From positions 45,003,822 through 45,067,821 of the forward strand of contig OY754328.1 of assembly GCA_963573305.1 (NCBI GenBank): 64,000 nucleotides of DNA. The letters run 5' to 3'. Positions 22,145 to 32,380 of this stretch are shown piece after piece. The DNA comes from Pyrrhosoma nymphula. Lineage: Eukaryota > Arthropoda > Insecta > Odonata > Coenagrionidae. The position numbers were made by a program, and so were the translations under genes. Within the stretch, counting starts at the first letter, position 1. Every line of letters starts with the position of its first letter. Under the pieces are notes generated by a model. The model saw only the letters and a list, made by a program, of their open reading frames with translations, was not told the DNA's origin and did no database searches.

Positions 22145-23593
22145 TTAACCCTTTCCCATCAAAAGTGCCCGAAACCGCCCGACTTGAGTTATCCCTTTGA
22201 GTACCGGATTTAAATACCCCAAATCCCCGTCATGGACCCAATTTTTGACACTTTCCCTTCTAGTCGCAATGGAAACTTTTCATAAAAAATATAGACCAGG
22301 AAAGGAATTGGTAGTTGATGAGGCAATGGTGGCTTTCAAGGGGCGTCACCATATGAAACAATACATAAAAAATAAACCAACAAAATGGGGGTTCAAGGTT
22401 TGGGTGCTCGCTACTCCACACGGCTATGTACTGAGGGGGAACGTGTATTTAGGAAAAAAAGAATTCAGAAACAAGGGAATGCTTCTTGGCAGTCAGGTGG
22501 TAATGAATTTACTAGAAAGTTATTTAGGATTACACCATCATGTATATTTTGACAGCTTTTTTTCAAGTGTTCACTTGGTAAGGTGTCTCTTGCAAAATAA
22601 TACTTATGCATGTTCTACATCTCAGCCAAGTCGTAAGGAATGGCCCAAGGAATTGAAATTGACCAAATCTTTAAAACTAAAAAGAGGTGAATATAAATGT
22701 CTTCAATCAAATGGTGTTGCAGCAACAGTGTGGTGTGATAATAGATATATTTGCGTACTTTCGACTAATTGTGATCCAAAAGGAAGTGTGAGTGTTTTGA
22801 GAAAAACTGGCAAAGTCAATGAAAGGCTGGCTATTTCTTGCCCTCCTTCAGTAGCAAAATACACTAAATTTGTGGGTGGAGTAGATAGAGCTGACCAGAA
22901 GAGAAGTTATTACTCATTAGGTAGAAAAACAAAGAAATGGTGGAAATATTTGTTTGGATTTGTAATGAACACTGCGATAGTGAATAGTTTTATTTTATAC
23001 AGTGAAACTAATCAACCTTCAAATCCCAAGCATGGGGAAAGTCAAAAAGAATTCCGGAAAGCTTTATATAGGCAGATGATAGGAAATTTCTCATCACGAA
23101 AGAGAGCAGGTCGCAAAAGAAGCGTAACACCAAATGTACTTTCATCTCAACATTCTCATAAAATAATTAAAATAGAGGGTAGGAAAAAGGTGTGCGTTCA
23201 GTGTAGTGAGAACAAGAAACATACAGCATCCGGAAAAGCAATTCAAACTACATGGAAGTGTAAAAACTGCGATCTACCTCTGTGCAAAATCGGATGTTTC
23301 CTGGAGTTCCACCACAAAAAGGGAGTTGAGGTGGACAACTAAGATGATAAGATAAGATGAAATTAAAAAATATAATATATATACACAGTATTGTGTTTTT
23401 ACAAAAAAAATCTCTTGGAATACATTAGATAATATAACATTGGATTGGTAAAATGATTTACGCATTGTGTGATGAAGCGTGAATGTAGGTCAAAAATTGG
23501 GTCCATGACGGGGATTTGGGGTATTTAAATCCGGTCCTCAAAGGAATAACTCAAGTCGGGTGGTTTCGGGCGCTTTGGATGGGAAAGGGTTAA
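22145..23593 (+). mobile_element. piggyBac element with 101-bp terminal inverted repeats
   Basis: TTAA at 22145-22148 and 23590-23593. Inside, 22149-22249 and 23489-23589 are near-perfect inverted repeats (CCCTTTCCCATC... to ...TCATGGACCCAATTTTTGAC). It carries one long transposase ORF. At 1.44 kb it is shorter than an intact piggyBac (about 2.4 kb): the left repeat runs almost directly into the middle of the transposase. Confidence 0.93.
22269..23342 (+). CDS. piggyBac transposase, N-terminally truncated (catalytic core and C-terminal domain)
   Basis: The open frame runs 22197-23342 (381 codons), but its first 17 or so codons lie in the inverted repeat, so the ATG at 22269 (METFHKKYRPG) is a likelier start. 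All three catalytic aspartates are present, at residues 41, 119 and 230 of the long frame: VVDEAMVAFKGR, VYFDSFFSS and VGGVDRADQ. A lysine/arginine-rich linker (SSRKRAGRKRS) and a cysteine-rich end (CVQCSENKKH, CKNCDLPLCKIGC) follow. About 200-250 N-terminal residues of a normal piggyBac transposase are missing. The absence of stops over 1.1 kb suggests recent origin or retention. Activity is doubtful without the N-terminal fold. Confidence 0.86.
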   Translation: METFHKKYRPGKELVVDEAMVAFKGRHHMKQYIKNKPTKWGFKVWVLATPHGYVLRGNVYLGKKEFRNKGMLLGSQVVMNLLESYLGLHHHVYFDSFFSSVHLVRCLLQNNTYACSTSQPSRKEWPKELKLTKSLKLKRGEYKCLQSNGVAATVWCDNRYICVLSTNCDPKGSVSVLRKTGKVNERLAISCPPSVAKYTKFVGGVDRADQKRSYYSLGRKTKKWWKYLFGFVMNTAIVNSFILYSETNQPSNPKHGESQKEFRKALYRQMIGNFSSRKRAGRKRSVTPNVLSSQHSHKIIKIEGRKKVCVQCSENKKHTASGKAIQTTWKCKNCDLPLCKIGCFLEFHHKKGVEVDN

Positions 23594-23739
23594 CCCATTC
23601 ACTGCAGCATGACGTCCTATCACGTAATGGCTGTCCATACCCGCTGGCTGATGACGTCCTATCACGTCATGGGTACTGTTAAACTTTCTGCTTTTGTAGA
23701 GGGCCCATCCCTTCGTCTAGCGACCTTGGAGTGCTCTCC

Positions 23740-23875
23740 CGTCCCTCAGTACAGCTTGAGGGACGGGAGAGTTTTTGTTGTTCATGAACAACATCACACA
23801 TGTTGTGTGATGTTGTTCATGAACATCACACAACATGTGTGATGTTCATGAACATGTTTTCCATGAACACTATCA
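23740..23875. repeat. Hairpin cluster inside the right foldback arm
   Basis: CTCTCCCGTCCCTCA and TGAGGGACGGGAGAG form a 15-bp inverted pair separated by 8 bases. This is followed by several overlapping palindromes built on TTCATGAA and CACACATGTTGTGTG, up to about 23870. The left arm has an unrelated ~100-bp sequence at this place. This may reflect template-switch repair. Confidence 0.85.
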
Positions 23876-24041
23876 CACACTATTTAGTGAATGCTTATTT
23901 CTTTTCGTTTTCTTTATTAGCTTTGTTTCATCATTCTTGTTCCTTTAATTCATTTCCGGGTAGATAAATATGTTGTATTTTGGTGAAAATGTTTGTCTAT
24001 TTTTATTATTTATAAATATTTTAGTAGTTATTTGTCGCCAA

Positions 24042-25454
24042 AAATAGCAGTTCATTTATATTTTGCAATAAATTGATAGATGTTTGTTATTTTTAAGACA
24101 TTTAATAACATGTTAATTTATATGTTCAGGTTAGTTTATGATATCATCGTTTTAAAGAGTTAATGTTGTTTTTATCACGATTTATTTAAAAAAGTATTTT
24201 TTTAAATTTTCGGCTCTCACTGACAGCGAGAGGAATTTTCCAATTGTATATTGTTCCCTGTGATAACTAAGCATCCGGTGAGCAGTCGATCTTTTACTTA
24301 TCAAAGTAAGTATCTTTTGCTATTTTATGAAATGATTTGTAGTTTATGCTCTTTTACCATTTGTGCATGTTATTTATTTCAATTGTCCTTTACTCTAGTT
24401 AGTCTCTTTCGGCAATACCTCTATCTACGGCAATATTCCTCTATCTTCTTGGGAGAAGGAACCTTATATCAAGGTATTTAACACGCATTATCTTTACAAA
24501 TTCATTAGTTATGACTAACCAAATGCAAAGCATCCTATTAAATATAATTACAATTTTAATTAGTTATTATTTGGGTCAGTTTTCATTTGAACTATTGGAA
24601 GACTTTTATATATTTTTATACATAGTCTTCCAAGCGCCAGTGGGGTAAATTTTCTTCGTACCTTCTTCTTTTATACTTCTACTTTTAACTCTTCCATCTC
24701 AGTGTATTCCAACAACGCTGTCTTTCAAGTGTCAGTCGACATCAGCATTTATCGGATTTCATTTATAGTGAAGATGATACGTTTCACTTCTGAAAGTCGA
24801 GAGTGCGCCGTCTGCACCGAAGCGTTTTCTCACGAGTCGTCATTTGATCCCCATTCCAAACTAATTTCTTTATAAATGTTACCTATTCTCCGTAAAATCT
24901 TCGTAACAATGTTGTTATTTTGAGGAAGCTTTGATTCTGCACTTACGACAAAGAAAAAGAGTAAAATATACATAGTATACGGTAGCGGATTGTCATTGTA
25001 CCCAGCAAGTGAGTTGATATTCTTCCCTTATGCTCGAAATGTTCTCATTTTTGTGCGTTTCTCACTAGACAGAATGGATTTTCAAGGGGCTCTTCGGATG
25101 ACAATTGATGAAATGAGAATTAAAGCATTCAACATCGGGTGATTATATTTTTACGCATCTCAGAATTCTGCTTCTTTCATGAATTAAGTGGAAGATAAAA
25201 AAAATTCATTGACATGTGAACCAGAGAAAGTATTTAGAACCGTCGCGAATGTCATTCGTTTTTATTACTAGAGAGATATATTTAAAAATTCACGATGCGT
25301 GATGGAAAGTGAATAAGTTAGTGCCTAATCAACATTTCTTAGGAGCAACATCCACAATACATGTACAAATGTCCGAAGAACCATTAGTGTAAGACAAGGA
25401 AAGACAAGGAAAGAACGAGAAAAAAATAATGAAGTTGGAAAAACACTGTGGACA
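24042..25454. other. Unassigned AT-rich spacer
   Basis: No gene or element recognised. The tandem GACAAGGAAA pair at about 25394 is trivial. Confidence 0.45.
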
Positions 25455-25484
25455 GCACGTGTTAGGCTTGTGCGATGAGTCGAT

Positions 25485-25715
25485 TAATCGAAGTCATCGA
25501 CAATGAATGTCATCGACCATCGACAGCGATGAGTCCATGAGAATCATCGATGCCAATGAATCGATCAGTTGATGTGAATCATCGACAGCGAAGACTCGAT
25601 GAGAATCATCGATGACGATGACAATGATGACAATCGATGACGATGAATCGATAAGTTGATGTGAATCATTGATGTCGATGAGAACCATCGATGAGGATGA
25701 CCGATGCGCCGATGA
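25485..25715. repeat. ATCGATGA-rich subterminal satellite, left end of the hAT
   Basis: Degenerate repeats of GATGAATCGAT / ATCATCGATG run from about 25485 to 25715. They mirror the right-hand array at 27065-27265 and extend the sequence of the terminal repeat (GCGATGA). Confidence 0.85.
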
Positions 25716-26129
25716 AAATTATAGGTGTTGTGTCGCCCGTCCATTCCGTGCCGCCACCGGTAACCACTCTGCCATTTCCTCCCTTGTCTCTCCCTCCCCC
25801 CCCCCGGCACCTTCCTTGTTCTATTGCGCAACGCCTACGTACTGAAAAAAGCCGGCAGTGGCCGTGTCCAGTCCACGGGGACTGCGCAGGGGTTGGGGTA
25901 CGTGGACTCTAGCAGACGATATCTCGGAGAAGGTTAGGGGAGGGGACGGAATTTCTGCTCATGAGCACCTTGGCGCTCCACCACTTGGCTGCCATGTTGT
26001 CGTCTGCTACTAGAATGTCGCCATTTTATAACATTGAGTGTCGCGACTGTGGTCCAGACCAGACGTGTTGTAGCTTGTTTCCCAGTGTCAGTCTCCCTAA
26101 GCTGCATTCAGTTGATCCCGGCTGGGAAT

Positions 26130-26417
26130 ATCACGGTCATGATTTCCGCCAAATCTACATCTGTTTTCATGAAGCAATGCAGAGACATTGGTGGCAACCA
26201 TGTGAAATGTAATTATTGTGCCCAGAGTTTGTCACATGCCAAAGGGTGCACTACTTATATTAAGAACCGCTTGAAGGCGAAGCATTCGAATGTCTACTTG
26301 CAAATAGTTAATGGAATAAAGGAGCTTGATGATGCCGGAGAATCTCGCTCTATGCTCAGAGATAAGGACGAGAGTGTGGTTAATGTTGAGGGACTTCACC
26401 CCCCCCCCCCCCTTTAA
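26130..26417 (+). pseudogene. BED zinc-finger remnant of a hAT transposase
   Basis: Reads FMKQCRDIGGNHVKCNYC, AQSLSHAKGCTTYIKNRL and KAKHSNVY: the C-x2-C ... H-x4-H-like arrangement of a BED finger (CNYC ... LKAKH). After a short acidic stretch the frame is lost in a run of cytosines. BED fingers bind the terminal and subterminal repeats of their own element; here those are the ATCGAT arrays. Confidence 0.7.
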
Positions 26418-26827
26418 ACGGAAGCCCCTGATGGAAGTAGTAATGCTGGTGCCCCACGACAAGGATCCGGCCAAGAATTGTCCATCTCTTCATTTCCTTC
26501 TTCTACTCCATCGCCGTCATCATCTTGCTCTCCGTCTCCTTTTGCAGCGCCAACATCACCAGGACTTTCTGGTTTAATGTACGAGGCTTTGACTCCATGG
26601 TGATTCCACGATAACTGAGCTCCCCCTTCCCCTTACATTAGTGTCAACTTCTTAAGTCTAGTTGTATTGTAAACACGCAGCCTGTGACAAGTTTTTAGGG
26701 CCGTCCGTTAATTATACTACGCTCCTGATTTGATAAATTGCTTTACTCTCCATAAAGTAGCGCAGCAGCGCAGTTCACAAAGCCTCTCCTATCATTTTTT
26801 CCCTCTGTTTTCCTGCCACTTCAACAT

Positions 26828-26953
26828 CATCAGAGCGGTTCTTCAGCGATGCAGGAAACGTTGTGTTGGACGACCGACATCTACTCACCGATGAAAATGC
26901 GGAAATGAGAATTGTATTATACCAAACCAAAGAGTTGTTGCTTAAATTGTAAC
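26828..26953 (+). pseudogene. hAT C-terminal dimerisation motif remnant
   Basis: Plus frame SERFFSDAGNVVLDDRHLL, then TDENAEMRIVLYQTKELL and a stop at about 26951. SERxFSxAGxVV...R..L is the C-terminal signature of hAT transposases. It follows the BED remnant on the same strand with about 400 bp of non-coding remains between. Confidence 0.75.
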
Positions 26954-27064
26954 TTGGAGCTTGTTTCGCTCTTTAATAAATAGGCCTTGTCCTTCTCAAT
27001 TAAGTTTGACCCAATTCAATCATCAATTAATACCCACACTAAACTGCCAACTGAGACATCTGCA

Positions 27065-27265
27065 CCGATCATCGAGAGTCATCGATCATCGATATTCATC
27101 GATCATCGATATTCATCGATCATCGATATTCATCGATCATCGATATTCATCGATCATCGATATTCATCGATCATCGCTATTCATCAATCATCGATATTCA
27201 TCGATCATCGATAATCGAACGTTCATCGATCATCGACATTCATCGATCATCGTGTACACTATTCG
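27065..27265. repeat. 18-bp tandem ATCGAT array, right end of the hAT
   Basis: At least eight consecutive copies of the 18-mer TCATCGATCATCGATATT with few changes (one copy reads CATCGCTATT). Each unit contains two ATCGAT palindromes. Confidence 0.92.
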
Positions 27266-27363
27266 ATGATCGATGACAGCCATCGTCATCGAAGCATTTC
27301 GATGAAATTTTTTCATCGAAAATTGATGACCAAAATCGGTCATCGCACAAGCCTAGCACGTGT

Positions 27364-28151
27364 TCCCCTCGTCTTTTGCTCTAACCTCTAAATGCTAAAA
27401 CATGCAACGTACAGGGTTTTTCCAACCCCTCCCAATTCTCCTTTTTCTTTCTTCCGTGGCAGGCTCTCAGACCACAAAAAAGTGGCCCACTCTGGTTTTC
27501 GACCCCCGCCGTGCCATTGAAACAATAAAATTTGGTATTCCCGAAAGGGACATATTAAGCTGGGTACATGGAAACGGCGGCACATTGTTTCCTTGTTTCT
27601 TAATGTTCCCCAGAAATGGAAGAGTTCCCAGCTGGAGACCATCTTGACCGTAGGGACCCCCCCCCCCCTCTCCGAAGTGATCACCCAAGTTTGGCGTGTG
27701 TGACTCTCTCACTCCCTTTTCCTGCTTTCCTTCCCCCTCCCCTTTCCTCTTTGCCATCCCCTCGGGCACCTCCACCGACCCTAATTGAAGACACGCCGGG
27801 GAAAAACAGAGAGGAATATCCCCACCGGCCACAAAGGTCACCACAACCGTAAGGGACGAATCGAACTTACTGTCTACCATCCGTTATTCTTTCCATTCCA
27901 ACCCCACATACACTCTAACCTTCATAGTTAAAAACTTCCCCCCTTGCCCAGCCACGCATCCCACCCTCTGATAGGTAAACATATCTATACGAAGAAAATT
28001 TTCCGCTTTACTATGCCCAAATATTGCGATGAGCATCGTGTCTTCATTACATAATACATACGTGAAAATTATGAAGTAAATTTTATAATGGCTTGGCCAG
28101 GATTTAGCGATGTCAGCTCGATCTAACAACTTCATGTCATACATACATGTA
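27364..28151. other. Unassigned spacer
   Basis: No recognised gene. It contains homopolymer C at 27658-27668 and CT-rich runs. Overlapping open frames on both strands between 27400 and 27880 are compositional. Confidence 0.4.
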
Positions 28152-28696
28152 TAGTGTGTGTCCTCGTTTAACATTGTTAACTCGTTCCTGAAAAAGTAGA
28201 CGTTAAGCGAAACAATGTTAAACGATGCAGTACTTTCCATAAGAAACAATGTAAAAAATTAAAATCGGTTCCAAAACTTAACAATTCTTCATTTCATAAC
28301 AATAACAATTTCCCCCGAGCACAGCGATATTCAAGATGGTACACTAACATTGGTTTGAGTTTTAAACCACCCGATACATTGCCCCCAAATAACAGCGTAC
28401 CTAGTAAATAATAAGCAAATATAACAGTTATGAAACAAAAAACGCAATAATTATTCGCTCAGGTGAACCTTTTACACACGCTATGGGGAGTTAACGCCCA
28501 AATTTTCCGCTGAATGGAAATTATGCATCAGATGCGCCGAAGTCCTATTCGTTATTCATTTTTTTTGGTTGCGAAAAATTTGAGCAACGTTATCACGAGG
28601 CACTGACGACGTTGAACGATTAAGGGTTTTAATTGTTGGACAACGTTATCGCAAAACAATGTTAAACAGGACAACGTTAAACGAGGACACACTGTA
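28150..28696. mobile_element. Tc1/mariner-type MITE, ~540 bp, TA-flanked
   Basis: Left GTGTGTCCTCGTTTAACATTG and right, in reverse, ACAGTGTGTCCTCGTTTAAC form inverted ends bordered by TA. The interior repeats AACAATGTTAAACG-type motifs. No coding content. It is immediately upstream of the piggyBac relic. Confidence 0.75.
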
Positions 28697-28776
28697 TATT
28701 TTTTAATTTTATTTTATTGATACTTGGAATTTCAATCCTCCATCTCCACCATTCTACAATTTTTACTTGAAATTTT

Positions 28777-30579
28777 ATGCAGATGATTCGACGAAGGATG
28801 AAGATAAAGGCGGATTCAATTGAAGAAATTGAGTCGCTTCCCCCTTCCTCTTCACTGGAGGACCCCCAGCCTTCCACTTCGAGGCAGGAACCACAGGCTC
28901 TAACACTCCCCTCCAAAATCTCTGCCTATTCCAGGCGAGAATACTCGGAGGAGGAGATAGGAGACCTTTTGGAGGGAAGTGAGGAGGAGCTGGAGAGCTC
29001 GGATTTCTCCGGGGAGTATGGGGACAGTGCTGAGGACAGCGATGAGGAACAACGACCACAGTCAGGGCATTAAGACATGTCACGGTTGTCTCCTTCTACG
29101 CCCTATCCCAATCACCCGGACCCAGGCCCTTCTCCTCCTGCCCCCGAATCCATTAACCCTTCTGCCAATCCTTCCTTACCATGCCATACCACATGGTCCC
29201 GGCATTCAGTACCCCCACAAAATTTTCCCTTCATTGAAAACGCTGGCCTCATCACCCCACTGTCTTTTAGGGAACCTATCGACTTCTTCCGTCACCGAAG
29301 ATCACCGAAGTTAAGCAATGTTTGGCCCGGACGGAGGTTGGATGGGTGACCATGCGTACCTTCACCGTGGCACTCTTGTCCCCTGTCTGCATTTGGCAGA
29401 CAGGCATGGGGTTTGCACAATGGACCAAGAAGGTCTAAGTGCTCGGGCTCCTATCGAATGCCCTCCCCTACAAACAATCTACATCTCCAAAGGCAAGGAT
29501 AGCATTCGCTCCTAGGTCAATAAATGTTTTTTCTATTCTATTCTATAACCCCAATCCAGATGACACTCCACCAGATGATACCCCTAATAAAGTGCGACCA
29601 CTTTTAAATTCCCTCCATACCATTATGGACTCCCTGGTTATTCCTTCCCATAACCTTTGCATTGATGAGTCTATGCTTCTTTGGAGGGGGAGGTTGCAAT
29701 TTTGTATTAATATGAAATCCAAGAAGCATAAGTATGGAATCAAGGTGTATATGCTGACCGAGACTCAGGAGAGACTGAACTTGGAGGGCGTGGACATGTT
29801 GATCACATTGTCCATAAATTAATGGATGGTCGTTTAGATAAGGGCCATTCGTGGTTTAAGGACAACTATTATACAAGTGTCAATTTGATCCACACTCTGC
29901 TTGAGAGGAGAACGCATTGCACAGGAACTCGCAGACCAAACTGGAAGGAAAACCTGTCCGAAGTGGTAAAGGCTAAATTAAGACAGGGTGAAGTTGTGGA
30001 TTCCTAAACTAATGATGGGGTTTGTGTCTTCAAATGGAAGGATATAAGAGACGTTCTGATGATCAATTCCGAATTCAGAAGTTGTATGGTTGACATGCCT
30101 TCTCGAAGAGGAGATGGGGTTGTTTCCAAGCCAGAGGCCGTTGTCAAGTACATTCAACGAGTTGATGGGAGGAATCAACCACTTTGATCAAATGATGGTA
30201 TACTATCCTATTGAGAGGAAAACCCCTAAGTGGTATAAAAAGTTAGGAATTCATATATTTCACCTCATCTTAGACAATAGCTTTTTTATTTCCCAAAAAT
30301 ACTCAGAAAAAACTCCCATCTTTGATTTCCCGCTCTCCGTAATTAAGTCCCTCATTCTTCCATCCTATGCAACCAATCCCAAACCTGCAATATCTTCCAG
30401 ACCTTATTCCATTTCCCACAAATTGTCCTCCTCGAAGGCGGCAAAAATACCTTCACAGATGTAAATATTGTTATTCCCAATGGTATAGAAGGGAAACGGT
30501 GTATGTCTGCCCTGACTGTGAAGGGTCCCCTCGACTCTGCCTGACATGCTTCACGAGCAATCATAACCAAATAAATTAA
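28777..30579 (+). pseudogene. piggyBac transposase relic, frameshifted, with SINE insertion
   Basis: The acidic N-terminal frame (28777-29073: YSRREYSEEEIGDLLEGS) is followed in another frame by a proline-rich segment ending LSFREPIDFF. A 5S-like SINE at 29290-29547 interrupts it, and about 150 residues are missing at that point. The core then resumes: KVRPLLNSLHTIMD, CIDESMLLWRGRLQF (first Asp), SWFKDNYYTSVNLIHTLL (second Asp), ELMGGINHFDQMMVYY (third position Asn instead of Asp). The cysteine-rich end is CKYCYSQWY, CPDCEGSPRLCLTCF. Several frameshifts, a stop at 30004 and the lost third Asp make it inactive. Confidence 0.87.
29290..29547 (+). mobile_element. 5S rRNA-related SINE (SINE3-like)
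   Basis: The head at about 29303-29352 contains GATCACCGAAGTTAAGCAAT and GGTTGGATGGGTGACC, diagnostic of the 3' two thirds of 5S rRNA genes (internal pol III promoter region). A ~170-bp unrelated body follows, then AATAAATG and a (TTCTA)n tail. The 5' third of 5S is missing. It interrupts the piggyBac relic. No target duplication could be fixed. Confidence 0.86.
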
Positions 30580-31925
30580 CGAAGCATTACGGCATAAAAT
30601 TATGTTAATTTTTTTCTTGTAATTTGTTTATACTGATGGCATGAGCTTATGTTATTGGGAGGGAATGTTATATGCGTCATTTTATTATGTATCTTTTTTG
30701 TTTTAAAACAAATATTTCTTTGTATTGTAATTGTTAAATTAGGTTTGGTTAATTTGTAAATTATTTAGAATTTGAAAAATAAAATAATATGGTTTAGTAA
30801 AAGTAAAACTGTATTGAATTACTTTATTTATGCTTTCTGATGTTGAAGTTTGATATATTTGTGTGTCATATTTTATGCTCAGCCACAGGTAGAAGAGTCC
30901 GCAATTACTTTCATACTTATCAAATATTGATGTTGCTCTCCACTTAATGAGAGGCATTCCAGTTTAAATATAATCAAAAACAATACAAGAATGAGATTAC
31001 TAAAAATTTTGATTTTCAGGGAGTGTGAAAAAAGTGGCATAAAAATAAATAAGGCACTAGCCGACGGGAGAAATTGTGAAAGTATGCAACCTGCATTGCG
31101 TGACTATCCAGGTTGACTGATGACGTTCTATCACATCAAAAATTAATTTCTTTAAACAAAAATTGAAATTCCTATGCAACAAAAAACATTTTTATAGGCT
31201 TCAGGAGCGTTAAATCCTACATTTAGTTCAAAAAAATGGGTGCCGTCAGAATAAAAACAATTGTTATATATGGTCAGCATTGAAAGTGTTAAAAGATTGA
31301 AGATATACATTATCAAATTTTTTCACAAAAAAAAACAAAATATTTCTGAAAACATTTAACCAAGATAAATTCAATGAGACATAATTAGCTTATAATAAAT
31401 TTTTACTTAGATTTGGAAAATTTTTCTTCTATATTTTTAAGACCTTATTCGACATTTATTAGATGTCTGAATTTCGGACATTTATTGTGTCCGAATGGGA
31501 TACCTTTACTTCTTTCACTAATTTTGGAAGATATTTTTTCGATTTAAAATGATAAGAGAGGGCCAGACTTAAGTCAATTAATTATTCATGAATGAAAATG
31601 TCCAAATAGTAATCCAAAATCACATGTATACAACGTTAAGGTTGGTATCATTGGCAAGGGTAGAGTTCACTGGCCAGAAGCGGTCCCACATGGCCACAAA
31701 TTATAACGAAACGACTACACACAGCCACAGTGGCCATACATGGCCACATATATTATGACCCAATAACCACATATTGCCACACATCAACGTGTGGGCAGAT
31801 GTGGTGGCCAAAGGTGTGGCTTTTTGTGGCCATGACCTCATATTCCATCAAATTGCTGTCAAAACTATATTTTCCTATTTTAGAATTAGACTTATGTAAG
31901 CGCTTAGCTTAAATAAAAGGATTTG
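30580..31925. other. Unassigned, with a TGGCCACA motif cluster
   Basis: Between 31665 and 31835 the motif TGGCCACA or its complement TGTGGCCA occurs many times, in both orientations. The rest is AT-rich with no gene. A TGATGACGTTCTATCACATC string near 31118 resembles the TGACGTCCTATCACGT repeats of the foldback arms. Confidence 0.5.
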
Positions 31926-32380
31926 GTCCGGAGAAGACGCGGTAAGGGAACAAGTCGGAAGTTCTGTTTTTACAATTTATTCACGCACACACACTACATG
32001 TTTTATCGGTCACCCGCGCGAGACTCCCCGAGTCTCTCTTGCCACCACGCAGCGCCCAGCACCGCGTCACTCCCCTCGAGGGCTCCCTATTGGCCGGCAA
32101 TTGCAGTAGCTTTTCACCTTACCCGTGCATCTTCCCACGGAGCAAGATCACACGGCAAGGTGTGGCACGGCGCCGCCAGGTGTTAGAGGAGCCACACCTA
32201 AATGTGATTCCACATCCGGCGGCTACCACTTCAGCTGAGACCAACACCGGGGTGACGCTAGCGCTGACCGCTGCGCGCACGCTTACACTTAGCATTTATT
32301 TGGAAACGAATATCTTTATAACCCATCGTTCTTGACGTCATGCTTTACTAGTCAATTTCATAGTAGCTACCATGATTGGT
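31926..32380 (-). mobile_element. LTR-like block (candidate solo LTR)
   Basis: Compositionally distinct, CpG-rich block. Read on minus it has a TATA-like GGTTATAAAGATATT, a polyadenylation signal in GTGAATAAATTGTAAAAAC, and ends TTCTCCGGACCA. That is an LTR-like U3-R-U5 order. A clean 4-6 bp target duplication is not visible, so the ends are approximate. Confidence 0.45.

Larger units (their letters stand above)
21703..24041. repeat. Foldback structure: ~450-bp inverted arms around a piggyBac copy
   Basis: Left arm 21703-22148 and right arm 23590-24041 are inverted copies. Outward from the central TTAA sites both read TTAACCCATTCACTGCAG and continue virtually identical for about 190 bp, then differ over a ~100-bp segment, then match again for about 240 bp to TCGCCA. 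The arms carry two copies of TGACGTCCTATCACGT near their inner ends. The piggyBac element 22149-23589 sits exactly between them. Confidence 0.88.
25455..27363 (+). mobile_element. hAT deletion derivative with perfect 8-bp duplication
   Basis: Element 25463-27355 has inverted ends TAGGCTTGTGCGATGA / TCATCGCACAAGCCTA, flanked by GCACGTGT at 25455-25462 and 27356-27363. Both ends are followed by long ATCGATGA-type repeat tracts. Inside are a BED-type zinc finger (about 26140-26320) and the extreme C-terminal hAT dimerisation motif (26835-26950); the catalytic middle is gone. Short C-runs at 25797 and 26400. Confidence 0.92.

Noticed and set aside
27065..27265. CRISPR-like array
   Set aside because: Direct repeats are contiguous without spacers, in a eukaryotic hAT element.
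26961..27269. 102-codon ORF made of repeated IDHRYSS units
   Set aside because: Translation of the 18-bp ATCGAT tandem array inside the hAT element, not a protein.
29300..29355. Functional 5S rRNA gene
   Set aside because: Only the 3' part matches, no T-run terminator in place, and a retroposon body and tail follow.
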